This document shows, piece after piece, positions 1 through 8,490 of a stretch of DNA of 64,000 nt (within the stretch, counting starts at the first letter, position 1; each line of letters begins with the position of its first letter). A model generated the notes under the pieces. It saw only the letters and a program-made list of their open reading frames with translations. It searched no databases and was not told the DNA's origin. Both the position numbers and the translations under genes were made by a program. The stretch is from Pseudomonas sp. MF4836 (GTDB lineage: Bacteria > Pseudomonadota > Gammaproteobacteria > Pseudomonadales > Pseudomonadaceae). The stretch covers positions 229,329 to 293,328 of the forward strand of contig NZ_MVOL01000011.1 of assembly GCF_002018875.1 (NCBI RefSeq). Direction: 5' to 3'.

Positions 1-2
1 CC

Positions 3-383
3 GCCGGCGAAATCGACATGTCGATGTTCTGGGGCGGCTCGTCGATGCGCGCCCGGGAGATGAAACCAAGCCTGAAGTACCTGTACCCGAAAGAAGGCGT
101 GCTGGCCTGGGTCGACAACATGGTCATCCCCAAGGGCAGCAAGAACCCGGCGAACGCCAGGGCCTTTATCGCCTTCCTCAGCCAGCCTGAGAACGCGGCC
201 ATGACCCAGAACTTCCTCAAGCACCAGAGCCCGATCAAGGGCGTCGAACCCTTCCTCGACGCGGGCCTGAAGGATGCCCCCGAGCTGCATATTCCCGAGG
301 GCACCAAGGTGGTGTTCAGCCAGACCTGCGGCGAAGGCGCCATTCGCCTGGCCGACCGCCTGTGGACCAACCTGATGCGTTGA
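3..383 (+). CDS. Polyamine-type ABC transporter substrate-binding protein, C-terminal part
   Basis: Only the last 126 codons are in the window; the reading frame is open from base 3 with no start codon visible. The translation matches the C-terminal lobe of PotD/PotF-like periplasmic binding proteins: GVLAWVDNMVIPKG contains the Trp-x-Asp that binds the ligand amine in this family, followed by the usual helix (NPANARAFIAFLSQPENAA). The amidase downstream in the same direction could act on an imported amide or amine compound. The rest of the transporter probably lies left of the window. The family is clear; the substrate is not determined. Confidence 0.85.
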   Translation, partial: AGEIDMSMFWGGSSMRAREMKPSLKYLYPKEGVLAWVDNMVIPKGSKNPANARAFIAFLSQPENAAMTQNFLKHQSPIKGVEPFLDAGLKDAPELHIPEGTKVVFSQTCGEGAIRLADRLWTNLMR

Positions 384-391
384 CCCCCGAC

Positions 392-411
392 CGCCCCGCT
401 GCGGCGGGGCG
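392..411 (+). terminator. GC-rich hairpin after the binding-protein gene
   Basis: CGCCCCGC (392-399) pairs perfectly with GCGGGGCG (404-411) around a TGCG loop, eight bases after the stop codon. It is followed by a short pyrimidine run rather than a clean T-tract, so it may only attenuate transcription into the amidase gene. Confidence 0.6.
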
Positions 412-444
412 CCTTCTTCAAGTCGTCTACAAGGCAGCATCACC

Positions 445-1902
445 ATGACTTCAAACCCCATCAGCGAACTGGTCCTGCTGCAGGCCCACGAACTCGCCGA
501 ACGCATCCGCCTGCGCCAGGTTTCCTGTCGCGAAGTGATGCAGACCTACCTGGCCCATATCGAGCGCTTCAACCCGGCGGTGAATGCGCTGATTAGCCTG
601 CAACCGCCCCAGGCGCTGCTGGCCCAGGCTGACCTGCGCGACGCAGAGCTGGCGCGCGGCGAATACCACGGCTGGATGCACGGCCTGCCCCACGCGATCA
701 AGGACCTGTCGCTGACCCACGGTATTCGCACCACCCTGGGCTCACCGCTGTATGAAGATTTTGTGCCGCAGCGCGACGGCATCATGGTCGAGCGGATCAA
801 GGCAGCCGGGGCGATCATCATCGGCAAGAGCAACACCCCGGAATTCGGACTCGGCTCACAAAGCTACAACCCGCTGTTCGGCGCCACCGGTTGCGCCTAC
901 GACCCGAGCAAGACGGCCGGCGGCAGCAGCGGTGGTGCCGCCGCCGCACTGGCCATGCACCTGGTGCCGGTGGCCGACGGCAGCGACATGATGGGCTCGC
1001 TGCGCAACCCGGCGGCGTTCAACAATGTTTTCGGCTTTCGCCCGTCCCAGGGCCGGGTGCCTTTCGATGACAGCAGCGATCTGTTCTTCGACCAGCTCGG
1101 CTATGAAGGCCCCATGGCCCGCAGCGTGCGTGACGCCGCCCTGCTGCTGTCGGTACAGGCCGGCTTTGATGCCCGGGCACCGCTGTCCATCGCCGAATCC
1201 GGAGCCGCGTTTGCCGAGCCCCTGGAGCACGACCTGCGGGGCACGCGCCTGGGCTGGCTGGGTGACTTCAACGGCTACCTGCCGATGGAACCAGGCATCC
1301 TCGAACTGTGCCAAGCCACCTTCGCCGACTTCGAGGCCGTGGGCTGCAGCGTCGAGGCGGCCCAGGTCAACTTCGCCCCGGAGCAGCTGTGGGACAGCTG
1401 GCGCACCCTGCGCCACTGGCTGGTGGCCGGCTCCCTGGGCGCGGCCTACGCCGATCCGCTGAAACGCGCCCAGCTCAAACCCGAAGCCTGCTGGGAGGTG
1501 GAAAACGGCCTCAGCCTCAGCGCCAGTCAGGTGTACGCCGCTTCGGTCAGCCGCAGCCACTGGTACCGCGCCATCAGCCAACTGTTCGAGCGCTTCGACT
1601 TTCTGCTGCTGCCCAGCGCCCAGGTGTTCCCGTTCGACAAAACCATCCCCTGGCCACGCAGCATCCAGGGCGTGGCCATGGACACCTATCATCGCTGGAT
1701 GGAAGTGGTCATCCCCGGCACCCTGAGCGGCTGCCCGGTAGCCAATGTGCAGGCCGGCTTCAATGCCGACGGGCTGCCCATGGGCCTGCAAATCATCGGC
1801 CGGCACCAGGCTGACTTCGCCGTGCTGCAACTGGCACACGCCTACGAACAGGCCAGCCGCTGGTTCCAGCGCTGCCCTTCGCCACTGCTGAGTCGGGGGT
1901 AA
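445..1902 (+). CDS. Amidase signature family hydrolase
   Basis: A 485-residue protein of usual length for the amidase signature family, which hydrolyses amide bonds with a Ser-cisSer-Lys triad. The triad is complete: Lys86 in GLPHAIKDLS, the cis-Ser in the glycine-rich AGGSSGG box (Ser161), and the nucleophile Ser185 in GSDMMGSLR, where the usual GTDTGGS has become GSDMMGS. No signal peptide is present, so it is cytoplasmic. AAGG ten bases before the ATG is the likely ribosome site. It follows a polyamine-type transporter gene in the same orientation, suggesting use of an imported amide. It is not GatA, because no gatB/gatC is adjacent. Confidence 0.88.
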   Translation: MTSNPISELVLLQAHELAERIRLRQVSCREVMQTYLAHIERFNPAVNALISLQPPQALLAQADLRDAELARGEYHGWMHGLPHAIKDLSLTHGIRTTLGSPLYEDFVPQRDGIMVERIKAAGAIIIGKSNTPEFGLGSQSYNPLFGATGCAYDPSKTAGGSSGGAAAALAMHLVPVADGSDMMGSLRNPAAFNNVFGFRPSQGRVPFDDSSDLFFDQLGYEGPMARSVRDAALLLSVQAGFDARAPLSIAESGAAFAEPLEHDLRGTRLGWLGDFNGYLPMEPGILELCQATFADFEAVGCSVEAAQVNFAPEQLWDSWRTLRHWLVAGSLGAAYADPLKRAQLKPEACWEVENGLSLSASQVYAASVSRSHWYRAISQLFERFDFLLLPSAQVFPFDKTIPWPRSIQGVAMDTYHRWMEVVIPGTLSGCPVANVQAGFNADGLPMGLQIIGRHQADFAVLQLAHAYEQASRWFQRCPSPLLSRG

Positions 1903-1987
1903 TTGGATAAACGGTTGATAGCGTAGATAAATTTCTTACAAAAAGGCTTGACGCAATGTCGTTCTCCGCGAATAATGCGCGCCACTT

Positions 1988-2064
1988 GGCTACATAGCTC
2001 AGTTGGTTAGAGCATAGCATTCATAATGCTGGGGTCCGGGGTTCAAGTCCCTGTGTAGCCACCA
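1988..2064 (+). tRNA. tRNA-Met (CAT), elongator
   Basis: A full cloverleaf of 77 nt including an encoded CCA. The acceptor GGCTACA pairs with TGTAGCC, the D arm reads GCTCAGTTGGTTAGAGC, and the anticodon stem TAGCA/TGCTG encloses loop TTCATAA with anticodon CAT. The T arm has GTTCAAGTC. The GGCTAC acceptor resembles elongator Met tRNA rather than the initiator (CGCGGGG) or the CAT-anticodon Ile tRNA (GGCCC). Confidence 0.96.
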
Positions 2065-2070
2065 AGTACT

Positions 2071-2105
2071 AAAAACGGCTTACCGCAAGGTAGGCCGTTT
2101 TTTTA
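2071..2105 (+). terminator. Rho-independent terminator of tRNA-Met
   Basis: AAAAACGGCTTACC and GGTAGGCCGTTTTTTT form a strong stem around GCAA, followed by a T-run, starting six bases after the tRNA CCA end. The stem carries a one-base slip near the loop. Confidence 0.93.
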
Positions 2106-2218
2106 TGCCTGGAGAAAAGCCCTCGGCTGCTGAAGACGGTCCTGTAGTTTCCGGCCGCCTCTCTCTACGCCACCGCATGCCGCAGTGCGAACGACGCCTG
2201 CCCTTGAAGGCACCAGTC

Positions 2219-3010
2219 TCAACTGAGGGTGTGCCCCTCTTGCTTCGGCATGAAAAAACGCGCGAAGAGTTCGGACTGCGACTTGATGTTGAACTTGGCG
2301 TAAATATTACGCCGATGAACCTTTATGGTTTCCGTGGACAGGGAAAGCTTGCCGGCTATCTCCTTGCTGGAGAAGCCACTCAGCAACAACTTGAGTACAT
2401 CCTTTTCCCGAGCCGTTATTTGCGCACCCAACTGAGCAATGGTGTCCGACCACAGAGGGGGCTCGGTGATGTTTTTTTCCAGGCTGTTTTCAAACGACAT
2501 GCGCTGATACATCAATGCAATTACCCAGGGCTTGATGATTTCAAGTGTCGCGATTTGCTCTTGGGTGAATCGAACGGTACTGCCAAATGAAACACACAAT
2601 GTTCTATCCGCATCGAGTTGAACATTGTACTGCGCTTCATCGACGGAAATGTATTGCGCAAAGTACTGATGATAATACTCGGTCTCCAGAAAATGCTCCG
2701 GCGCAATATCGAGCATATGAAAGAAGCCACTCTGCGGATCTTCACGATTGGCAATATAAAAGGGGTCCAGCAAATAAAGACCTTTTACATAGCGATGGGT
2801 AAAGGCATCCACCTCTTCGGCATCGGCCACTTCAGGCAGGCTAATGACCTGAACTTGCTGGTCGCTGAAAATCAATACCACCCAATTATCTATCTTCACA
2901 TACTCATTCAATACGCAAATAAGCGAGCTCCAGAACTCCGGACGGTCCAGCTGCATGATCAACTTTCCAATCGACCGGTGCCAAACCAGGTCATGAAGGT
3001 CGAGTGACAT
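2219..3010 (-). CDS. LuxR-family transcriptional regulator
   Basis: 263 residues. The C-terminal ~60 residues form a standard LuxR/GerE helix-turn-helix: LTAREKDVLKLL, then SSKEIAGKLSLSTETIKVHR, then IYAKFNIKSQSELFARF. The N-terminal ~190 residues resemble no receiver domain (no Asp/Lys pattern) and lack a clear acyl-homoserine-lactone pocket, so the signal is unknown. It is transcribed divergently from an orphan polyamine-type binding protein, with an inverted repeat between them, which makes that gene its most likely target. AT content is higher here than in neighbouring genes, a mild hint of separate origin. Confidence 0.88.
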   Translation of the reverse strand: MSLDLHDLVWHRSIGKLIMQLDRPEFWSSLICVLNEYVKIDNWVVLIFSDQQVQVISLPEVADAEEVDAFTHRYVKGLYLLDPFYIANREDPQSGFFHMLDIAPEHFLETEYYHQYFAQYISVDEAQYNVQLDADRTLCVSFGSTVRFTQEQIATLEIIKPWVIALMYQRMSFENSLEKNITEPPLWSDTIAQLGAQITAREKDVLKLLLSGFSSKEIAGKLSLSTETIKVHRRNIYAKFNIKSQSELFARFFMPKQEGHTLS

Positions 3011-3048
3011 TGTCTACCCCTTTAGGGTTAGGAATTCATGGGTCAGAG

Positions 3049-3070
3049 GTAAGTATTTGTAGGTATTTAC
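3049..3070. promoter_or_regulatory. Candidate LuxR-type operator in the divergent promoter region
   Basis: GTAAGTA (3049-3055) and TATTTAC (3064-3070) form an inverted repeat with one mismatch around an 8-bp spacer. The same stretch also holds the direct repeat GTATTT at 3053 and 3063, exactly one helical turn apart. It lies midway between the divergent LuxR and binding-protein genes. Confidence 0.4.
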
Positions 3071-3148
3071 TATTCGACGATGCCGAGTATATTCAGCCCC
3101 TAGCTTACGATGGCCATGAGGGCCTATCGAGTTGACAGGGATAGTCAT

Positions 3149-4252
3149 ATGAGTAAGTCGCATTTGCGAGCTATTTTTTTAGCCTCGCTTTTCAGTGCCG
3201 GAATAAGCACATCCGTCAGTGCGGTAGAGCCCGCCGTACATCTGTACAACTGGTTCGGGTTGCTGGCGCCGGAGACCCCCAAGGAGTTCGAGCGGGAGAC
3301 CGGCACAAGAATCAATATGGATGCCTTTGACAGCGCCGAGATGATGCAGAGCAAGGTTATGGCGGGGCGCACCGGCTATGACGTGGTCGTGGCCACTTCC
3401 AATGTCTTGCCGGGCCTGATCGAGGCGGGCGTGCTTCAACCACTGGATCGCAGCCAACTGAGCAATTTGTCCCATATCGATCCAGATATCCTGGCCCTGC
3501 TCGCGGCCAATGATCCCGGTAATCGCTACGCGGTGCCCTACTTGTGGGGCACCACCGGTATTGGTTATGACGAACATAAGGTCAAGGCTGCACTGGGCGA
3601 CAATGCCCCAGTAAATAGCTGGGACTTGATCTTCAAAGAAGAAAACATCAGCAAACTCAAGTCCTGTGGCGTGGCCATGCTCGACTCTCCCAGCGAGATC
3701 ATTTCGATTGCCTTGAATTACCTTGGGCTCCCGAGCAACAGCAGAAACCCCGAGGATTATCAGAAAGCCCAGGCGTTGCTATTAAAAATCCGTCCTTACA
3801 TTCTCTATTTCGACTCTTCGAGAATCGATGCCGACCTGGCGGATGGCAATATCTGCGCAGTCGTGGGCTGGGCCAATGGTGCCCTTGCGGCGCAGGCCAT
3901 CAATGAGAAGTCCAACACGGGGCGCAAGATTGCCTACAGCCTTCCTCGCGAAGGCGCACTGGTCTGGTCGGAAAACCTGGTGCTGCTCAAAGACGCTCCG
4001 CACCCCAAGGAAGGCATGGCGTTTATCAATTACATGCTGCGCCCCAATGTTATTGCCAAGACTTCAAATCACACGCTGTACCCTAATGCCAATAAAGACG
4101 CCTCTGAGTTTGTTGAGCAGAAGTTGCGAGACAACCCCTGGATCTATCCAGACAAGAACACTATCGCCACACTTATTCCACTTGAGCCGCTGCCATTGAA
4201 GTTGGAGCGAATTCGCACTCGCGTATGGACCAAGGTCAAGAGCGGCACTTGA
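3149..4252 (+). CDS. Orphan polyamine-like periplasmic binding protein (PotF/SpuD family)
   Basis: 367 residues from the ATG at 3149, chosen because it gives a clean Sec signal peptide (MSKSHLRAIFLASLFSAGISTSVSA before VEP); an upstream in-frame start at 3110 would place 13 charged residues in front. The fold markers of PotF/SpuD are present: HLYNWFGLLAPET, YDVVVATSNVL, AVPYLWGTTGIGY and LDSPSEI. Several ligand-contact positions differ from PotF: Trp-Ser becomes Trp-Phe in the first motif, the Asp of GWAGD becomes Gly in GWANG, and FFD becomes WSE. No permease or ATPase gene is nearby. It may feed another transporter, act as a sensor, or bind a non-polyamine ligand. Confidence 0.85.
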   Translation: MSKSHLRAIFLASLFSAGISTSVSAVEPAVHLYNWFGLLAPETPKEFERETGTRINMDAFDSAEMMQSKVMAGRTGYDVVVATSNVLPGLIEAGVLQPLDRSQLSNLSHIDPDILALLAANDPGNRYAVPYLWGTTGIGYDEHKVKAALGDNAPVNSWDLIFKEENISKLKSCGVAMLDSPSEIISIALNYLGLPSNSRNPEDYQKAQALLLKIRPYILYFDSSRIDADLADGNICAVVGWANGALAAQAINEKSNTGRKIAYSLPREGALVWSENLVLLKDAPHPKEGMAFINYMLRPNVIAKTSNHTLYPNANKDASEFVEQKLRDNPWIYPDKNTIATLIPLEPLPLKLERIRTRVWTKVKSGT

Positions 4253-4276
4253 TCTGGCCTGGTTATTACTGATTGC

Positions 4277-4313
4277 GCCTCTGCTCCCTCACACGGCGTG
4301 AGGGAGCAGAGGC
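4277..4313. terminator. Perfect 16-bp hairpin after the binding-protein gene
   Basis: GCCTCTGCTCCCTCAC (4277-4292) pairs without mismatch with 4298-4313 around loop ACGGC, 24 bases after the stop codon. There is no T-run, so classical intrinsic termination is uncertain; it could also protect the mRNA 3' end. A second small hairpin (GCCGAGT/ACTCGGC, 4360-4378) follows. Confidence 0.6.
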
Positions 4314-4503
4314 TATATAAAGAATCAAAAGTCTGCGCGGTGCAGCTAGTCATTGGCAGGCCGAGTACCACACTCGGCACAACTAAGTGACTATCCGCCG
4401 CTGTCGCGCGGTGGCCGGCGTTTATAGGCAGCACACGTAATCAGGCAGGGAGCAGCCGAATGACAACGGCGTTGTCATCGAGGTCCCAGGGAAGGAGAAA
4501 ATC

Positions 4504-4854
4504 ATGTGCCGAGGCGATTGCCAGCGCAACGTGGAGTCGGACGATTACAAAGCGTACAAGGAAATCGAAGAGCAAATCGGTCACTGCTCGCCCGAACAAG
4601 CCTGGGCCATGTATTACGTCTCGGCCGGGCTGGTGCGTGAGCACATTGCGCTGGCGGTGATGGAACACATCACCCGGGGCAACAAGGCGCTGCTGCTTGA
4701 ATTCCCTGAACTGGCCCAGGCTGAAAAAGAGCGAACACGCGTCGAGCTCACCCGAATCAAAAACGTCTTCAGCGCCAAAGAGTCACCCATGGCTGATGAG
4801 AAACGCTTTCTGCAAACGGTCCAATCGCTGCACCGACGCCGTTATCAAGGCTGA
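4504..4854 (+). CDS. Hypothetical protein, 116 aa
   Basis: An unrecognised cytoplasmic protein. Translation is well supported by GGGAAGGAG seven to eight bases before the ATG. The sequence is mainly helical and charged, with three Cys (residues 2, 6 and 28); Cys2 and Cys6 form CRGDC at the N-terminus, which might bind a metal or form a disulfide. No membrane segment or signal peptide is seen. It stands alone between the binding-protein hairpins and the convergent receptor gene; the 150 bases after it hold only a small hairpin (CGGGCAATGCCCG near 4902). No function is proposed. Confidence 0.65.
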   Translation: MCRGDCQRNVESDDYKAYKEIEEQIGHCSPEQAWAMYYVSAGLVREHIALAVMEHITRGNKALLLEFPELAQAEKERTRVELTRIKNVFSAKESPMADEKRFLQTVQSLHRRRYQG

Positions 4855-5004
4855 GCAAGAGCACGTCGATCACCACTTGGCAGCCTCCCGGCAACCAGCC
4901 GGACGGGCAATGCCCGTTGTCGACGAGTGCCCGGGATCAACGCTGCGCGAGTCGGAGCGGGCCCGCCCATTATCGTGAACCCGCTGCATCGACGCTGGGT
5001 TTGG

Positions 5005-7410
5005 CTACATCGACCACTTCACAGTGAACATCAGGTTGCGCGGGTCACCGAACAGGTTGGCCCCGGCCGAGTTGCTGATGCTCTGGTAATAGCGCTTATC
5101 GAACACGTTGTTCATGTTCGCTTGTACTTTGAGGTTGTCGGTCAGGCGGTAGCTGGTCATCAGGTCGGTGATGCTGTAACCGCCCTGCTTGACGTTGAAG
5201 CTGGTGTAGGTCCGGCTTTGCGACCTGAAGGCGCCCCCGACGGTCCACCTGTCCAATGCACCAGACAGTTGGTAACTGGTGGCCAGCTTGAACAGGTTGT
5301 AGGGGCTGTCGCTGTCGTAGCGATCGCCTTTTTGCGCCTGATCGACACCCTTCACATACTCGGCCGCCGCGTAGGTGTAGCCGGCGGAGGCCTGCCAGCC
5401 CGGCGCCACCGCACCAGACAGCTCGAACTCGATACCCCGGGTGCGGACTTCGCCACTGGCTTCATAACAGGCATCCTGGCCCTGCAGGCACTGGCTGAAG
5501 GCGAGGGATTTGGCCAGGTTTTCCTGATTGAGCTGGAAGATCGCCGCGCTGGCATTGAGTGCGCCGTCGAAGTACTCGGCCTTCAGGCCCGTTTCAAGAT
5601 TGGTCCCGGTGACCGGCTCAAGAATCCCGCCCGATGAGTCTTCGTACTCTTGCGGCTGAAAGATCCGGGTCCAGCTGGCGTACACCGAATAGGTGTCGTT
5701 GAGGTCATAAATCACCCCGGCATAGGGCGTCAGCTCACGGGTCGCCTTGTAGGGCTCGCCAAAGGCATAGGTGCCGGACACGGTTTTTATATCGTGCTCG
5801 TACCAGTCCAGCCGCGAACCGAGAATCAGCTTCAGGTCATCGCGCAGATTGAAGCGCAGCGCCGCATAGGTGCTGGTCTGATCCACCAGCCCCTTGCGCG
5901 ACCAGTTGTAGACGATCTGCGGCTTGGGCACCGCCTTGTAGTCAAAATTCAGCGGGTCGACGAGGTAGTTGAAGTTCTCGTCCGGGCCGCCGCCAGGCCC
6001 GTCATGGGTGTCTTCGCGGCGATAGCTGGCACCCACCACCAGTTCATGGGTTGCGCCGAACAGGCTGAAGGGCCCGCGGGCATATCCATCGATGCTTTTC
6101 TGAGTGTGCTCATAGCTGTAGCGACCGGCGTTGAGATGCAGGGTGTCGGTGGCGTCACGGTAGAAACTGCCTCCGAGCATTTCCAGGTTGCTCTTGAGCC
6201 ACGTGGTGTTGACCCGCAGCTTCCAGTCGTTATCGAAGCGATGCTCGACTTCGGCGAACAGGCTCTGGTTCTTTTTATCCCAGTAGGTCCAGGTCGGCGT
6301 CAGTCGGGAGGAACGGCTCAGGGGCAGGAAACCGCCGTCGACCTGGGTCGGCAAACCATTCCAGTCTGCACCGGGATTGTCCTCGCGGTTGTAGTAGCCG
6401 CCCAGGGTCAGGGTGGTGGCTTCGGACAGGTCGAACTCGCTGATGCCGTATAGCAACTGGCGCTTGCTGCTGTAGGAGTCCGTGAAGCTGTTTTTGTCCT
6501 GGAAGGCCGCGACCACCCGACCGCGGACAGTCCCGGCCTGGTTGAGCTTGCTGCTGGCGTCGATCTCGGTCCGATAGTTGTCCCAGGAACCGGCCCCGGC
6601 AGTGATCGATACCTGCGGCTCGACAGTCGGGCGCTTGCGCACCAGGTTCAAGGTCCCGGAAGGGTTGCCCGAGCCCACCATCAACCCCGAGGCGCCGCGT
6701 ACCACTTCCACGCGGTCGAACATGGCCAGGGTCGAGGTGCCCAGGGTGTCGCTGTCGTAAGCGATGGGCAGGCCGTCGATCATGATGTTTTCGACGGCGC
6801 TGCCGCGGGAGTAGAACTCCGGGCGCTCGCCACCGGTTCGGCGCAGGGTCAGGCCGGGGGTGTTGGTGGAGATGTCCTCCAGGCTCTGCATATTCTGGTC
6901 GTCCATGCGCTGGCGAGTGACGACGGTCACTGACTGCGGCGTTTCCCGTGCCGAGGCCTGAAACTTGGTGGCGCTGCTCATGCTGCCCGTGGTGTAGGAA
7001 CCGGTGTTCTCGGTCACCTCGCCCAAGGCCTGGCCAACCACGCTGGTGGCCCCCAGTTGCAGCGTATCGCCGCTGACTGCGGACTCCAGAGTCAGGGTGC
7101 CATTGGCGGTGACTCGCAGTTGCAGGCTGCTGCCCCGCAGCGCCTGCTGTACCGCGGCTTCGGGGCTGAAATCACCACGCACCGCGGCACCGCTCTTGCC
7201 GCGCACCAGGGCCGGGTCGGCGACGATACTGCGAGCACTTTGCCGGGCGATCTGGCGCAGGGTCTGTTCCATCGGGCCGGGCGCGATGTCGTAGTGGGCA
7301 ATGGCCTCGGCAGCAGTGGCCGCCTGGCTGGCCAGGGCCGTGGCAGCGCCGGTGCACGCCAGGGCGATGGCCGTGGCCAGGGTGGCGGGACGCAAGAATG
7401 TCGGACACAT
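5005..7410 (-). CDS. TonB-dependent siderophore receptor with signalling STN domain
   Basis: 801 residues starting at the ATG at 7410; the longer frame would start with TTG. A Sec signal peptide (ending near ASQAATAAEA) is followed by an STN domain (about residues 38-105, from YDIAPGPMEQTL), a plug (SARETPQSVTVVTRQRMDD onward) and a 22-strand barrel ending in FTVKWSM. Receptors with an STN domain import an Fe(III)-siderophore across the outer membrane and signal substrate occupancy to FecR. The fecI-fecR pair lies directly upstream in the same direction. The siderophore, self-made or foreign, cannot be read from the sequence. The last residue is Met where Phe is usual. Confidence 0.95.
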   Translation of the reverse strand: MCPTFLRPATLATAIALACTGAATALASQAATAAEAIAHYDIAPGPMEQTLRQIARQSARSIVADPALVRGKSGAAVRGDFSPEAAVQQALRGSSLQLRVTANGTLTLESAVSGDTLQLGATSVVGQALGEVTENTGSYTTGSMSSATKFQASARETPQSVTVVTRQRMDDQNMQSLEDISTNTPGLTLRRTGGERPEFYSRGSAVENIMIDGLPIAYDSDTLGTSTLAMFDRVEVVRGASGLMVGSGNPSGTLNLVRKRPTVEPQVSITAGAGSWDNYRTEIDASSKLNQAGTVRGRVVAAFQDKNSFTDSYSSKRQLLYGISEFDLSEATTLTLGGYYNREDNPGADWNGLPTQVDGGFLPLSRSSRLTPTWTYWDKKNQSLFAEVEHRFDNDWKLRVNTTWLKSNLEMLGGSFYRDATDTLHLNAGRYSYEHTQKSIDGYARGPFSLFGATHELVVGASYRREDTHDGPGGGPDENFNYLVDPLNFDYKAVPKPQIVYNWSRKGLVDQTSTYAALRFNLRDDLKLILGSRLDWYEHDIKTVSGTYAFGEPYKATRELTPYAGVIYDLNDTYSVYASWTRIFQPQEYEDSSGGILEPVTGTNLETGLKAEYFDGALNASAAIFQLNQENLAKSLAFSQCLQGQDACYEASGEVRTRGIEFELSGAVAPGWQASAGYTYAAAEYVKGVDQAQKGDRYDSDSPYNLFKLATSYQLSGALDRWTVGGAFRSQSRTYTSFNVKQGGYSITDLMTSYRLTDNLKVQANMNNVFDKRYYQSISNSAGANLFGDPRNLMFTVKWSM

Positions 7411-7506
7411 GTTCAAGGGGTTCCTCGCTGAAATGAGTGGGCACTTGCTGATATGTCCAGCCAGTTGGAAAAAGCCCTCATCCCATCGAGATTTTTTTTG
7501 CAGGGG

Positions 7507-8490
7507 TCACGCAAGGTCGATCAGGGTCAGCGGACCGTATTGGCTGACCGTGATTGGCAGCACCTGCGCCAGCGATTGCAGGGCACGGTCACTGTCGTCC
7601 AGGCTGAACACGCCGAAGACCCGCAGACGCGACGCCGCCTCGGATATCCGCAGCAGGCCATAGCGATAGGGCCGCAGCGCCTCGATCACCGAGCCTAGCG
7701 ATTCATTTTCAACCTCGAGCCGGCCGGTGACCCAGGCATCGGTCTGGTGCTGATTACCCGGCAGGGCCAGCAGCCGGTCGTGGGAAAAACGCAACGCCCC
7801 ACCCTCGTTCACCAGCGCCTGCTGGCCGACGAGATTGGTCACCCGAACGCTGTGTTGCTGCACGCCGACCAGGCTTTCCTGTTGCAGTTGGCGCACGCTG
7901 AAACACGTACCCAGCGCCTGCACCGAGCCCTGGGCCGTCACGACCTGCAATGGCCGCAGCGGGTCGGTCGCCACCTGGATCCGCAACTCGCCCTGATGCA
8001 GGCGCAGACGGCGCGCCGTGGCGCTGAAGTCCAGATCCACCGTAGTCCGTGCGTTCAACAGCAACACGCTGCCATCGGGCAGGGTCAGTTGCTTGCGTTC
8101 GGCGGTGCCGCTGTAGATATCGCTCACCAGTCCCTGTAACGGCATGCGCCGCTGGAGCGTGATCGAAGTGCCCAGGCCAAGGAGCAGCGCCAATGCAGAG
8201 CCATTGCGCAACAGGCGCCGGCGTTCGAGGGAGACACCCGAAGAACGCAACGCCTGGGTCGCGGCGCGCGCACTGCCGGGCAGCGAGCGGTCAGCCTGCA
8301 CCACCGGCGTGAACGCCGGAGCCAGCGCGCCGTTGAGGGATTCCCAGGCCAGGCGATGGCCGGCATCGGCCGCCAGCCAGCCTTCGAACGCTGCTCGGTC
8401 ACGGGCTTTGGCGCTGCCGGAATCCAGAAGCACCATCCAGTCGATGGCGGCTTTCAGGACTGGCGTCAGTTCAGCATGGGAGCGGCTCAT
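7507..8490 (-). CDS. fecR: FecR-family anti-sigma/sigma-regulatory protein
   Basis: 327 residues, taking the ATG at 8490 that overlaps the sigma gene stop as ATGA. FecR proteins sit in the inner membrane, bind the STN domain of the receptor in the periplasm and control the ECF sigma factor. The N-terminal DUF4880-like region has AAIDWMVLLDSG and GWLAADAGHRLAWESL, a single hydrophobic segment follows (GSALALLLGLGTSITL, about residues 93-108), and then the FecR domain (YSGTAERKQLTLPDGSVLLLNARTTVDL). The four-base overlap implies coupled translation with the sigma factor. Confidence 0.94.
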   Translation of the reverse strand: MSRSHAELTPVLKAAIDWMVLLDSGSAKARDRAAFEGWLAADAGHRLAWESLNGALAPAFTPVVQADRSLPGSARAATQALRSSGVSLERRRLLRNGSALALLLGLGTSITLQRRMPLQGLVSDIYSGTAERKQLTLPDGSVLLLNARTTVDLDFSATARRLRLHQGELRIQVATDPLRPLQVVTAQGSVQALGTCFSVRQLQQESLVGVQQHSVRVTNLVGQQALVNEGGALRFSHDRLLALPGNQHQTDAWVTGRLEVENESLGSVIEALRPYRYGLLRISEAASRLRVFGVFSLDDSDRALQSLAQVLPITVSQYGPLTLIDLA

